64,000 nt of DNA, from the NCBI GenBank assembly GCA_036877525.1, contig JAZGTH010000009.1, positions 3,117,001-3,181,000 on the forward strand, given 5' to 3'. Shown piece after piece: positions 36,864 through 51,800 of the stretch. Under the pieces are notes generated by a model that was not told where the DNA came from, ran no database searches, and was given only the letters and a program-made list of their open reading frames with translations. The DNA comes from Chromobotia macracanthus. Its lineage: Eukaryota > Chordata > Actinopteri > Cypriniformes > Botiidae. Numbering within the stretch: position 1 is the first letter of the stretch; the number at the start of each line of letters is the position of its first letter. A program made the translations under genes and the position numbers.

Positions 36864-39800
36864 TTATTATTATTATTATTCATAAAAATATAAGTTTTTA
36901 TAATAGTCCTATAATAAAAAAGATCAGAATTGTTTATATAATAATATTTTAAATAATGAATAATGTATTTCCTATATAATAATACACATGGTAAAATAAA
37001 TGTATTTTATTTATAAGTTTATAGTGTATATATATATATTTATAAATTGTACGTATATCATTTGTATAATGTATAATAATTCTTAATGTGTGAGTTACAG
37101 TACCATAATAGTGTACAGTCTGGTGTGTGTTTTATCAGTCTTAATAACACTGATTTAATGCTTCTGGACTCCTGCAGAGGCATCTGGACTGACTCTGTGT
37201 TACTGATATTAATATAAATGAACAGTGTGGATGATCTCAGCCAGAGGGCAAACCAGACCTTGTCAGATCTTGTCATCTTTGATTGGGCTAAATTGAATCA
37301 ATGTGTCCTGCAGGGATGGTATTCCTTACTGTGAGGCGGACTTCCACGCCATGTTCGGCATCCAGTGTGAGACCTGCAAAAAATTCATCACAGGAAAAGT
37401 TCTTGAGGTTTGTGTGAAATCTTTACTAGTAGTCTTTGATTCTTAAATGTAGAGGAATTTAATAAAAGATGGAGGATTATCAGGAGTGGCATGCTAATGT
37501 CCCATTGGCACTGCCAAAAATAGATGAAGCCACCATGTGACGTGATACTTCAAAACGTGACACCGGTGTCCTGTCTTAATGATCCTGTGACATACTGTAC
37601 ACATGTCTGCAGCCTAATAATACATGTAAAACTTTAAACAGCTGTAAGGCCAATGAAGTCATGCGAAACACAATTTTGGCCCTCAAAAACATTTTTAAAA
37701 AGAAATGAAAAATTAGTTGACACAAGCGTCCTGATGTTACAAGAATATTCAGCCTGTCCTTTCAGATTAATGCCACTTTACAAGTCCTGATCAGAGCATC
37801 AGGGGTATTTGGGGTAATTTGAGAGGTAATGTTATTTTGAATGGGTTTGTTGAAAATGTTTCCTTAATCTTGTAAATTTATCATCTCAGATTCATTGAGA
37901 ATGTGTGGTTTCCAAGATTATAACTGGGAATCTGAGTTTTGTGTCACGACATTCAGAGTGGCGTGTTTTTGATCGCATTTAAAGAGGGTGATTATGGAGA
38001 GGGCGGAGCTTTGGGCAGGGGGGTGTGGCACTGAATTGACAGTATATGTGAAATGAAGAACAAAAGACGTGACGCTGCATTCTGAAAACATCTGAAAGTA
38101 CAATATCAGAGACCTTAAAACTTAATGAGGTTCATGAAATATGGCTGACATTATGAATTATAACACAAATAGAAAAGACCTTCACCAAATATTTAGGAAT
38201 AGTGCCAGAATACTAATATTCAATAATAATTAATCTTATAAATAAATAGATTAAGTAGGAAATGCAAACAGATATAAGTATATATAATATAACTAAATCC
38301 TCTAGTGGAAAAAAATAGCATTTTTCTTATAGAAAATAAAGACCTCAATAAAGACTTTGCATTACTTCAATTGAATGTTCTTTTGATTTATTTCTTTTGG
38401 TCATACAACAGCCTTCATTGTATTTATTTTAACATACAATATCTCTTTTTTTATTTTTATTTAGGGGTAAAACATTACCCGTCCGTTTCTTGGCAGATTC
38501 TTTAAGATTCAACACTTTGTCTCACTCAATCCGTATACAAACTCAATGTGATTTTCTCCGTAGTGGTCCAGCAAACGTTTCAAATGAAATCCCATCTTCC
38601 TCTGAGAATTGAAATATGACAGCGTTACCTCCTCATCATTGCCTCTGTCAGTGCTTCCTCTGCTGTTCAAACACAGTCACTGCAGCTGCGGCAGCACTTG
38701 TTGCTTTGTAATCAGAGCTGTATTTACTTGTGTAGGCTGGAGAAAAGCATTACCACCCCACCTGTGCCAGATGTGCACGCTGTAGCCAGATGTTTGGGGA
38801 GGGGGAGGAGATGTACCTGCAAGGTAACTTAAATATCACTTCAGTGTGTGTGTGATTTCATGTGATTTCCTAAATGTGATTTACTAAAAGTGCACTGCAG
38901 TGTGGCAGTGGAGATATATTATATCAGATGTGAACAACACTTTGCTTTTAGGAATCAGAAATCAGAAATATTTTCTCAATTTGATTAAAATAGAAAGACT
39001 GCTGACTCATACAACGGATGACTGATTATGTTTCTTAGTTTATGAACGAGAGTTTATATGAGAGTATATTTGAATGTACTCACTCCACAGGGAAGTATGA
39101 GCTTAATTAGTTAATGAGTTAATCTAAATATATATGTGTTTGAGCAAGTTTGATCTTTCTCTGCGTTTCACAGGTTCCTCTATCTGGCATCCAGCCTGCA
39201 GACAGGCAGCACGAATGGAGGAGAGGAGCAAGGTAAGAACAGACTAATAATTTGGAAAATTATGGCAATTTTTCCAGACTTGTTTTACTGTTTATTCAAA
39301 TTAGACACAAATGAATTTTGACAATATTGTCAAAATTGACATAATAAATTGTGCATTATAACAACCCTGAGGGCGTGTGATAAACAAAAGTGTCAGTGGG
39401 GACAATTTATTTGAGTTATTAATTCCTCCTTACTCAGCTAACAATTTTACATTGTAAGAACATTTCCGTAACATTTCCAATAAGTAACAAAAAATATTAC
39501 AAAAGTTATTTTAAAGTTCTAGGAACATTTTTCAATTTTTTTAGATGTTGTGTTAATGTTATTGCTTGGTTATGAAAACGTCATGTAAAGATTTTTTAAA
39601 TGTTTTACTAACAACTAAAGAATAATAGAATAACTTTTTGATATGTTTAACATTAGAAAAACATTCTACTAAAATTACTGCAAGAATATTTTTGATAACT
39701 TTGAGAGAACTTTTAGAGAATGTCAGCCAGCATTCTGAGAATGTTTCCTGTTAGCTGGTTAGAGACTTGAAACGGGGATGTTTTGTGATCTATGATTTTT

Positions 39801-42800
39801 ATTTTTTCAGCACAGGTGCTAGAATTAATAATAGATTATTCTTACAAACACATTCTGAACACATAAAATAAAATGAGTACATGTTACTGGTTTAGATGAT
39901 CTATACAATGCAAAAGCATTAGCCTTTTTTTAAGCGGCCCCTCCCTCCCTTTTTTAAACGATAGCCTTTTTAAGACACTTGCTGTATGTATATATCTATA
40001 CTAGTTTAGAAAAACACTAAACAAGCATCGTATCTTTCCTGACCTCTTCTTTAGGTGACCAGAACGTCCTCGGAGAGCATCACCTCGGCTCCTGCCTCCA
40101 GCGCCTCAGGATCCCCAAGCAGAATCATCTATGTAAGTGTGTGAAGATCATTTCAAACTGTACACCAGAGGTTTTGCTTCAAGATTTTACACTGTACATC
40201 GATTGGTGACACTGCACCAACATTTTTTAATTGTACCAAATTATGCCACAAAAATGCTAAATCCTTAAAATAAATTATTATTATTTATTAGAACAATAAC
40301 AAGAGATTCTTAGAGTGTTTCTCCTCACGTTTCTCCTGCATCTTATTTTTGGCATTTAGCATTGTTTTGTTCATGCTGTCGGCTGGTCGCCATCCACCAG
40401 TTGTAAACCGCTGCTATTAAGTGCTGTAAATGCTGTTTTTTATGTGTATGAGGTCACCACTGGTGGGCAGCAACACACAAGCCTACAAATAACCACGCGT
40501 GGATAAAATTATGATGCCATAACGTTCCTCTGGTTTCTCTGTTCATTGGACTCTTTATCTTCTTCCTCAAGGCAAAACTGGGTGATGAACTTCTGGACTA
40601 CAAGGACCTGGCTGCTCTTCCTAAAATCAAAGCCATCTACCACATTGACCGACCAGATATGCTCTCATACTCTCCTTACGTGAGCTACCCTGTGGAGGAC
40701 CGAGCCTTTGGGGAGGTATGAACACACTCATGTAAGAGAGAGTAGATTGTTTACGCCCTTTATTTGGTGCACCTCAGTCTCAGTTTTTATTTCACAGGTG
40801 ACTTAAAAAATTAAGCAAAAAGGATAGAATAATACAGTCACACAGTGACAGTGTTTGTGTACATGTACCATTTCATTATTAAATCAGATCATGTTTAAAC
40901 TCTAATTATCATACAGCTTCATTTCAGCATTGCTTAACCATATAGTAGGGATGGACATTTTGAGTAATTTATTACCTTGCAAAATGAAGCATACATTTCA
41001 TATACGTGTACTTGTTTGATTTAACACAGTGCATCAATGAGCAATTTCAAAATAAGATAACAACCTGTGCTTTTCTTTTGACAAAATTTACAATATGCAT
41101 CAATAAACACATGTAAAAAATTACAAAAAAAGCAGTTACATTTTTTTGCATAATTTAAGTAGTCTTTACTGGTTGACTAGAGGGTTCCTGACTGGTTGAT
41201 TACTCATGCACATCCCAACTAAACTACACTGTTTAACTAATCTCATAATACAGTATTTACAGTCATGGAGTTAGAGAGGAGCTCTGTTCCTGTTTCTCCT
41301 CTACATTCTGTCACTGCATTCCAGCCCATCTCACTCACTTACTTTCTTTGTTTGCAGTCACCCCAGCAGCTCACCCCTACACCAACTGAGGTACAGTAGA
41401 GTGAAGAACCCAGCCTGTTCAGTCTTTCCTTTTGTTCTTATTTAATTTTGTGAACAGTTGTTCTGGTTTAATGTCTGAACGACACGGTGTGTTCACGGTG
41501 TGTTCACGGTGTATTCACGGTGTGTTCACGGTGTGTTCACGGTGTATTCACGGTGTATTCACGGTGTATTCACGGTGTATTGTATATTCATCATCATCAT
41601 CAGTTTAGAATCTCTGTTGTGTTGTGTTGTGTATTCACCCAATGATCAGCCTGTTATCAGCCCAGCTAACAATTTTAGATTGTAAGAACATTTCCCTAAC
41701 ATTTCTATTAAGTAACAAAAACGTTAAATGGATGTTGGGATGTTATTTTGAATGTTCATTTATTCATTTAACGCTTTTGTTCTAGGAATGTTTAAAACAT
41801 TCAGTTTTTTAAATGTTGTATTTACGTTACTGCTTGATAAGAACGTTATTCAAACTTTTTTAAATCTGTAATGTTTTTAAAATGATCCACTAACAACGTT
41901 TTTCATGTATGCGATATATAACGTTAAAAAACATTCTACTCACGTTACTGTAAAAAATTTTTGATAACTTTGAAACAACTTTTAACATTTTAAAAACGTT
42001 GTATGTATGATTTGTAACATGCAGGTTACTGCAAAAACATTTTTTGTAACTTTGAAAGACCTTTCAGAGAATGTTAGCCAACGTTCTGAGAACGTTCCCT
42101 GTTAGCTGGGAGTTAGGTGATAGAGGACAGTGATAAACGTAGTGATTACAGTGGACTGATCATGTGCGTTTCTTTAACAGGCATATAGTTTCCCCCGTGT
42201 GCCACAGTACTGTCGTGGTTGCCATTTAACTTCATTTATTTCAAGTTAATTGCTTGTAATAAAAGTAAAATACTTTCTCTTTGTTTTAGGGAGAGGGGGA
42301 AAAGTCTCCACGTCAGAGAAGACCCTCCAGCCCGAGTTCCAACAGTTCTTTAGGAGGTTATGGCCGATACACTCCTTCACGCTCACCACAGACATACAGC
42401 AGACCAGGTATCCCCACCTACATGACGGTGCTCACTTATACACTCAGCCAGAATGCATTCATTCCTGGAGAGCAATTGCTGAAGTTTGTTCAATGAGTTT
42501 GATGTTTGGATGTTTAAACATGAATTGTTTTCCCTCCCACATCGTTATACGGAGTGTTGCATTCCAAAATGACGTATTAAAACACTGATTTGCTGCAGCG
42601 TGCATCACGTTACTGGTCTGTGAAACATCTTTTGGCTTTTAGTGTAGTTGCTGATCTCAGATTTCTGTACTTCTGTTTATCACGTTGGGTCTCTTGCTTA
42701 GAACAATATCTGAGCATCAGATACACCACCCATCCAGAATATTCTAACATGCTGTCGGTACCGACTTCGGGCCGGAGTAGCGCCCATGGTATAGCCAGAG

Positions 42801-45800
42801 AGTCCTCCCCACTGCCTTTATACAGCAGCAGTGGTAGAAACACTCCACAGATGCTGCACCTCAACCCCACCACCCTGGCTTTGCTCCAACAGCACAACTA
42901 CATCCCTTATTTCAGAGGTACAGCTCTGCCTGAAAGCTTGGCTTCGTACCAGTCCACTACACGCTGCACCTGTGTGAATTTGATTGCAGTGCACTAAAAA
43001 GAGTGCTCGGAGTATTTCATTGGTACAAACATGATTCACTGCTGTTTTCCTTTTTTTTGCAAATAAGGGTGTTAAAATAAAGCAACTAACATCACAAAGT
43101 GCATGAAGTTTCTGTGTTGAATTGCAACACTGAGTCACGGATCAAGCTCCATAAGGCGTCATAGGAGATTTGAAGGACTAGCTACTCAGCTAACAGGGAC
43201 GTTTCTCAGACATTGGCTAACGTTGTTTCAAAGTTCTCTCAAAATTGTCTCAAAATTCTCTTAAAGTTATCAAACATGTTCTTGCAGTGACTTAGTAGAA
43301 TGTTTTTCTAATTTAATGTTATATCATCTTTATCAAAAACGTTATTAATAAGTAGTTAGTGGAACATTTAAAAGACATTACAGAATAAATTTTTTTTTGT
43401 AATAATGTTCTTATAACCAAACAATAATGTTGGATGAAAAAATTGATGTTTTGAAAGTTCTTAGAACGTTCAAATCAAAGTAACATCTTTAAAATGTTTG
43501 TGACTTAATGGAAAGTGACGAAAAAATTCTTACAACCCAAAATTTTAAGCTGGGTAATTACCCAAAGGTGAAGTCACTATCCTCTCCTTCATCCACCTTT
43601 TCTGAACAGGAATTGAAACAGGATTGAAACAGGAAGGAAAGTCTGAAAGTAGTCCTAGGACAGCCCTGCAACTCAGTTTACTTTCTCACGGTAAACCTCG
43701 ACCTCTCTGGTCCCAGTCGCTCTTCCAGTGTAATACAGTGATGTGAGATCGTAGGTGTACTGCAAGGTTCAGTCTTTGGACTGCTCTGTTTTTCATGCTT
43801 GCTGTTACTGTGTTTATGACGTGTTTGTACGTGTAATGGTTTTGCATGGATACCTGGTGGATGTTTTGGCTAAACATTTATGAACATGACGAATGCACAC
43901 ATTGGTGATGAGAATCAGTAAGCATTTATTTGTGGTAGTTGATGTTGTGTTTCATCTGTTAGGGTGAAATATCCCGCAGTGATATTTAGAGTGACTGTCT
44001 GTATGTTTGTGTTAGTGTTGCCATTTACTGTGGCTGTCATTTGTTGAAAAGTTTTCTTAAACGTTACATGCTTGCACGCGCTCCCCATCTGTGTTTAAAA
44101 TGGAAAAGAGTTTACAGAATCATTTGAAAGATAGTGAAGATAATGGGGTCCAGAAGTCTGAGAACATTAGTGAAAAGTTGTTTTTCATTGCAAATTATTA
44201 GCCTAACATAACTTTTTGTTTTAACATAACATTTCAGAATTTTGTATGTATGAATATTTTATGCCCTACTTTTGTTTTAATGATAACCTGTACTCAAGCT
44301 GGGATGGACTTCACATTTGCATTTGTGCAAAACCTGATGATCCATGTTATCCAGCCCAGCATAATTTGAGATTATTCCATAGAGTGTTTCGGTGAAAGCA
44401 AAGAAAGTCTGACCTAATGTGGAATTAAGATATCATGATGAATATGATAGATTTCACTTCGCTGGTGCTGTTTTCTGTTTGAGAAGAAGAGGAAACGCAG
44501 GCATAGAGAATCTTTATATTCACTGATTATTGATTTTGGTTTTGTGGTTTCTCAGCATATAGGAGTGCAGGACTGAAATATCAGGAATATATTCACAGGA
44601 ATATATTAAAGGGGGATTTTAAGAGGCTGAAATTTTAGGTTTGTTTGCCAGGTGGAGGGGCAGAACCTTCAGCTGTGTGTAAACCCATTGATAGCGCAAT
44701 TGGGGTTGGGTACTTTATGTACAAATGAAGCCAAACTGACATTTCTTGGGAAATCAGACAAACAGCTCACATTGTAAATTATGATTATAAATTTAACATT
44801 GTGAATCAGGGTAAAAAGATCTGATCTATTGTGTACTTCGCTTAATAACTGATTTTTGTTCATTTTTAACACAATTGCAGCTTTAAGATATTTTAGAAAA
44901 AGATGGAAATCGTTCACAGAGTTATTGGTATGGGATGTTAGGAATAATAAGGGTTAATGCAGATGCAACATGCTGCATTAGTGCAGGCGGCACTCGGATG
45001 AACCCAGCACGTGCGGTGCAGTGATGTCATTGAGACGGCTGTGTGTTTATTAGCTGCTTTAATGAATTAAATCAGTGCATAATAAAAATGAGTTCATGAG
45101 TAACAGAGCTTTGAGATAAACACTGTCAGTCTTCATACTTCACAGTGTTTTAAGACTCTTGCTGTTTAGCTCCAGATGTAAGGAAGATTTTTCCCAACGC
45201 ATGATGGAGTTTGACCAACAGCACTGTGTGTTTAATGGTGTGTGCACGTGTCTGAAGGAAATTGTGTGTGTTTGTGTGCGTGACAAAAACAGGAAAAGAA
45301 AAAGGAGACAGAGAAAAAGTGAATTGTTTTAGTTCATTCATGTTTTGCTGATTTCAGGCACTGAATTGCTCATTTGCATTAGTTGACAAATAAAATACAG
45401 CTGGATAAGAGATTCTCTCTCTCCTTTTCACTCTGTCTCAGCTTGTTAAGTGGTTATCAATAAAAGTGGTTTCTTGTCTTCCCTGAAGATGTAAATAACT
45501 TCACAGTTCAGCCTGCCAGTGAGTCATTGTTGTCTTTGCTCTTACCCAGGCAATAATTTTATATAGTAAGATTGTTTCCTTAATGTTTCCAATAAGTGTT
45601 AAAAATGTTATTTTTAATGTTCTAGGAACATTCAACGCATCCAGTTTTATAGATGTTGTATTAACATTATTGCTTCCATTCTTATAACAATTTATGAATT
45701 GTGTTTTTATGCTAACATTTTGAACTTTGGCCAATGACATACAACGTTACAACGACATACAACGTACAGTACTAACGTTACTGTAGAAACATTTTTTGAT

Positions 45801-48800
45801 AACTTTGTTAGCCATTAGTTAAGAACATTACTTTAAGGACATTTGCCAACGTTCTAAAAACGTTCTTTGTTACGTGGGTAATAAGTAAATTCAGATCTGC
45901 TAACCATTGCATTCAAACAGATGCCAACAGTACTAAAAAAACGTTTATTTCAAATGCAAAGACACTTTTATGCCTCTCAATGGTTTCGGACTGGCTGCAC
46001 TGTGGAGTTTATTGAAATGTCTGAGGTTCGAACCCAATTCAAATTTTTTGCAACCCCTTCCACTCTTCTTCTGTTCTCGTTCGTGTCTGCTGTGACCTTC
46101 ACCCCTCGAGGTAGTGAAAGTGGACGGAGCACCCCTAGTCTCTCCACCTACTCTGATGGCAAATCTCCTTCCTCCACGTACGTGGCTGCCCCACAGCATT
46201 TCCATATCCCAGGTAGGCCTGCTGTAATCCTGTGCCTCTCCTCTCCTCCTTCACCCTCAGCTCTGCCTCTGCATCACTTATTAGAGCAGCGTTTGTATTA
46301 TGTGCTGTGTAACCCACACTAGAGTAAAGTATGTTCATGCTGATGACCTGGTTCACATCTCCTCGTCTGACCTTTCTGTTCAGTTCTACATCCTTTCTTA
46401 TATTGACCACATAGTTGCCGTTTATTGTTACAAAAAACTATTTGAATCTGAATAATGCTGATTCATATTCTGCCAGATCTTATTTTATCTTTTTCAATAG
46501 ATCACGTCATTTTATGCTATGAATTAATTGCATCATATCAGTGGCGTTCATTCATAATTGTTATAAGCAAAGCCCTATTATTACTACATAAACCAGTTGC
46601 ATTACTGTCATTGGTCCTTCCTGGAGATGATAAAAATGACCCTAATTACCATTTTCATGTGTTTTCTGTCCATTGCATTTTGGTTTCTGTAGTTTAATGA
46701 AGTCTGTTGTTTCCAGTACTGGCACAGGCTGAAAGGGCTCTTAAAATGACCCACATGTGTTACATTATATGACTAATTTTTCCTAGCAGTAATAGTTTGA
46801 AGCAGACGTGAGGTTGAGATGATCTAAACAAGCTGCAGAGATACACATACTGTGTCGATTATTAAGACATTGTGTCAATGTAATTACACCATTTATCTGC
46901 CTGTTTTCCTTTTGGCTTTAGTTTATTTCAGGGTGATATTTCCGTACGTGCGTCGCTGTGGTCTCCAGCACAGCACGTCCTAAATGAAGATAAAGCATTC
47001 ATTATTTATACCTTGGTTCAGACTGCAGACAAATCCATGTTTGAAATCCAAGCCCAGGAATCGGAGGCATAATGCTTGATCGTGACCATGAAAATGTCTG
47101 GACATGATGATGATGAGATGAACTGTGACATGTTGAATCGTTACTGAATCGTATACTGCATTTCCTGCCTCTTCTTTAGCCCTGATTTCATTCTGTAATA
47201 CTTCACGCTTCTTTGTATATCGTCATGTTTTCTTTCTTATCTCCTGCTTTACATCTCATTTCTGCTCACTCTCTCTCTTTCTCTGTCTTACATTCTCAGA
47301 GGCTAAAGTCAAAGATAATATCTATAGAAAAGCCCCTATCTACAAACAGCATGGTACAGTCCGGTCTTTGTACAACAATTGCTGTGTCCCAATTCTATAC
47401 TATACCCTGAAAACAGTACCCCATGTACTGTTTTGGTTATGGGGAAGTAGATACATTTTAGTGCATAGCAAAAGAGTCTGCAAGTACTGGGACATACTAA
47501 CACATAGCGGAAGTGACCGTTGTTGCCTAGACAACATCAAAATACAACTCCTTTTGGCATTTAAGCATTTCTTCATTCATTATTTCTTATGTAATGTTTA
47601 CTATATAGTGTAACTTATTAATATATTGAAGCATCACTTATTTGATTTACTAATTTAGTGTAGCATCACCCTCTTGCAATGAATTGTGGGTAATATTAGC
47701 CATTAGAGTGTTCATGGATCTGTGCTTCGGGTTTTCACCAGAAATAGTAGACCATCCAGGCATCCTCATCCTCAACATACTATGATTCGGGACATACTAA
47801 TTCTATGTCCGAATACTATGTAGGATGGATAGTATACGAATTGGGATGCAGGGATTGTCTCTTTGCATGCTGTTATGCATGTCACCATGGTACCCGTTGC
47901 CATGGAACCATGTGACCTTTGACCTGTCTTCTGTCTGCTGGTTTCCATTTCAGCTCTTAACAGCAGACATCACAAATCGAGGTTTGGACTCGACCAGGTG
48001 TACTTGTGATGCAGAAATCGGTTCCTAATAATTATTTGTGCATTTACAAGCGTTTTGATCACATGCAAAAGGTCATATTTCATAATTTAATTGATTTTGA
48101 TTTCAGAAGCAGTTGGCCATATAAAGTATTAGCCTGCCTAAAAATACAAAAGAAAAGACAATTATGTCACTATTTAACTGCCCTCTTTTTTTTGACTCTC
48201 ATCATTTCAACTTTGAAAAAGGATGCAAAAGCATCATAAACATAAATATTCCAACGTCTGAAGTTGTACAAGACCACATTTTAAGGAGTTATTCACTGAT
48301 CATTTTCCTCTCCTGTGAGCTGTTAATCACTGTGAGTCAGTGAGTAACCGTATTAGTCCACGTTGTGAACAAATCTTTCAGACTGGCTTAGTGAATGAAT
48401 AAATGATGCAGCTGATTCATTCAAAGGACTGAAAAGAAAGGCTTGTTCACAAATCAGAAACAACAGCATAAATGTGGTCTGTTTCCCACACAATGCTGTT
48501 ATATGACTTCAGAAGACTTGAAAGATCACATATGAGATGTATGGACTACATTTATGATACGTTTATGATGCTTTTACAAACTTGAATGAATGAATCCTCA
48601 TTCATTATAATTGCATAGAAATACAAATGCAATACACAATTAAAAATGCCCTGAAGTAATTCTAGAAGTTTCTTTTCTGGTTGAACTCTTTGTTTTACTC
48701 ATGGATAACTCTTGTTTTGGATGCATTTAATTTACATTTAATGTAAATGATGCCTTTGATACGTTTCCATCAACAAGATCCCAAGATCCTCTTTTTTCAG

Positions 48801-51800
48801 TATTGGTTTAAGCTGACATGGAAACCACAGTCAGATATGTTCCTTATTTTCGTTTTGGCCTCTCTTCATCCAAACGTACTCGTTTATCTGTTGCAGACTC
48901 ATTCATCTGTGGTCTTGTGATTTTGGTATTAAACAATCTTTGGTGTCTCTGTAACGCATTGGTTCAGTGAAAAGTCAAAGGCATTTGTGTAACCCATTGT
49001 GATTGGTTTGAAGTCATCTGTAGCTCATTGTGATTGGGTGGAAGAGATATTAATTGTGACCGAGTTTCTTTTTACCTGTTTTTTTTTCTGCTGAACTTTA
49101 CCTGCATCCTAAAGACATTGTGTTGGGTTGTGTAACATTTCACACTGATTCTGTTTGTAAATTTGTTTTCCTCCTTTAATGAATCCTGAGATCTGTTTAA
49201 TCACTTTATTAAATCAGGTTATGCTATAAAATCATGTTATATGTGGGTATATGACATCTGTATAATTCTTATTTTTTTGTTGTGTGTCCTCTATTTTACT
49301 GTATCTTGCATGGTGTACATTGTGTCAGTATCACTCCCTCAAACCGTGAAAACTGTCCATTAGTGTTTATTTAAACGTACTTTCTGTGCTGCAGCTTTCA
49401 GAACCTCCTGGCAAAATGGCGATGATGTAGACAGAAAGGTAATTTATATGTTTATATAAACATCTGTGTGTAGATAACCGGACTAGTTTAAAGCTTTGTT
49501 TTGTTAATTTGATCAAACACGCTTTTTAACATTTATATTTCATAACTGTTTTATTTATATTGCTTTATATATCTGCGAGTTTTTGTTTGTCGTTAGACCA
49601 GAACAAGTTGGATGAACCTGAAGGGAGAAATTGATGGACAGTCTCCAGACATGGACCCCAGGACATCCACCCACAGCTTGCCTACTGACATGTCTCAACC
49701 CAGTAAGTAACCAACCAGTGATCTGTGATGGACATTATGCCCTAAGATTAAACCTCACGCTTTGAGACATGAGTCTATAAAATCTATACATTCTATACAT
49801 ATATATGTTCCATTATATACATTCTATATGTTCCGCATACACCTGACCAACACCAATGTTTCAGTATTTAACTTGTCTAATGTTGTGTGTAAAAAACTTT
49901 GCTCTTCTTCTTTTCATTCAGTCTCTAACATCAGAACTATTCCTACTTGTAAATGTAGTTTTGTAGAATAGGTTTGTTGGTTCTTATGGTGAAATGTTAA
50001 ATGCTGTCTCTTTCTAAGTCGGTTTGGATAAAAGCATTTATTGAATGAATAAAATGTTAATATAAAATGTTTACATAAGCATTTGAAAATTAGCAAAAAG
50101 GAACAATTTAAAATCTGTTAGTTTTAGTTGAAATCAGCTCCTGTAGTTGAAGAAAATGTATAACCTGTATATCTATATAAGCTGTCTAACCGCCCCTCTG
50201 TTACAGACTTTCCATACAACAAATCTGCTTCACTGCCAGGATACGGTCGGAATGGCATATTCAAGGTAAATCTGTTCATAAAAATGCATTATTGCATATG
50301 AAACAGTTCCCTGCAATCTTTCTCAGCATCTGTTTTTGATCTGTCTTGCTGCATGTTTGGAAACGTATGTGAGCTGTGGTTGCACATGCTGTCACTTCCT
50401 CTGTCAGTAATGGAGAATCTCAATATTTCATCCTAGTTGGATTTGTCAAATCCAGCTGCTGGGGCACGTCATGGTGGTCTAATCACACGCATGGATCACG
50501 GCACACTGCAACAGCTCAGATGTAGCTGAGGAAGCCGTGATGCTTAAAGGGCATGTCTGCATGTACGTGCTCGCGTGTGTGTAGGAGAGCGTCTTGTTTC
50601 CAGCCGCTGGCTCTTTTCCATGTCTCGCTTTGATCTTTAAACTGAAATCTGGCTCTCACACGGGACGCTTTATTGGCGTATCCTCTTTAAAGAAAATCTA
50701 GATCTGTTTCCATAGCAGAAAGCCCAGCCAGAGTCATTTATTAAAAAGAACCAAATTCAGGTCTTCTATCTCTGAAGCAACTATTTTAACAGTGAAAGCT
50801 TGTGGTCTTAAAGTCTCTCCTGGACACTAGGTGGCAGCATGTTGCTGCTGTTTGTCTTATCCAACACCATGACAATAAACTACTATACTACTTTGAATCT
50901 AATCTGGTCTGACTTGGTGTTGTGTTTCTTCACCTTTACTTTACGCAAGTAATCACAAAGGCATGTGAAGAGAGCTACTCTCGACCTATATTTGTAGCCA
51001 GGCACTCCAGCAGGCTCCAGCTCTACGTTTTTCTTTCATTTCCTGAGGTTAAAGGTCACAGCAGCCAGTTTTTATGTTAGACGGCCTGTTCAGACATTCT
51101 GATGTTGTTGCTTCCATTGGTCTGCATGCTCCTAATAGCTTCTGTTTATACTGTATAAAGGCAGATATTTCGCATCACAGTTTTATTAGCAGAAGAAACG
51201 AATGAGCGATATGTTTTAATCTGATAACTTACCTGTAACTCCTGCTGTTGTGTCTTGGTCATTGTAGGCCTCTGATCTTGGTGAGGATGATGCAGATCTC
51301 GACTCCTGGGGTGGAATGAGAGGTGGGTGACTGAGAATTGATTTTAAATAGAAAATAGATTAAATGAATTTATACCATGTATAGTCTTAAAGAAATGGTA
51401 ATAATTTACTGTCACCTTTTCTGTTTCTTTTTATTGTCAACTCCATACCTGTTTATCATCCCTTATTAGAGTACAAGGTAAGTTTTTGATCTCTCTGTTA
51501 CATGTTTATTTTCCTTCTGTAGCAAATTGTTTTGTTGCAGATTTCTACACAGAGAAATACTAGAGCTAATACTTGCACACTGGAGCTCTTTGTGTAGTTC
51601 TTGTAGCATGCTTCTGTGTAATTGAGTTTAACGTGGTGTTGCAGGTTTACCCCTATGACATGCTAGCTGTGACACACAGAGTCCGTGTAAAACTACCGCG
51701 TGATGTGGACCGCACCAGACTGGAGGTAAATTATTACACTGCAGCTTATGTCCTTACTCAGCGTTCTTACTCAGTTAACAGGGAATGTTCTGAGAATGTT

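Larger units (their letters stand above)
42918..46110. other. ablim2 intron between exons 13 and 14
   Basis: 3.2 kb. Holds MITE copies at 43195-43554 and 45545-45878 and a truncated AAAGCTGCAAT-family element at about 44724-44886. No additional exon seen. Confidence 0.5.
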
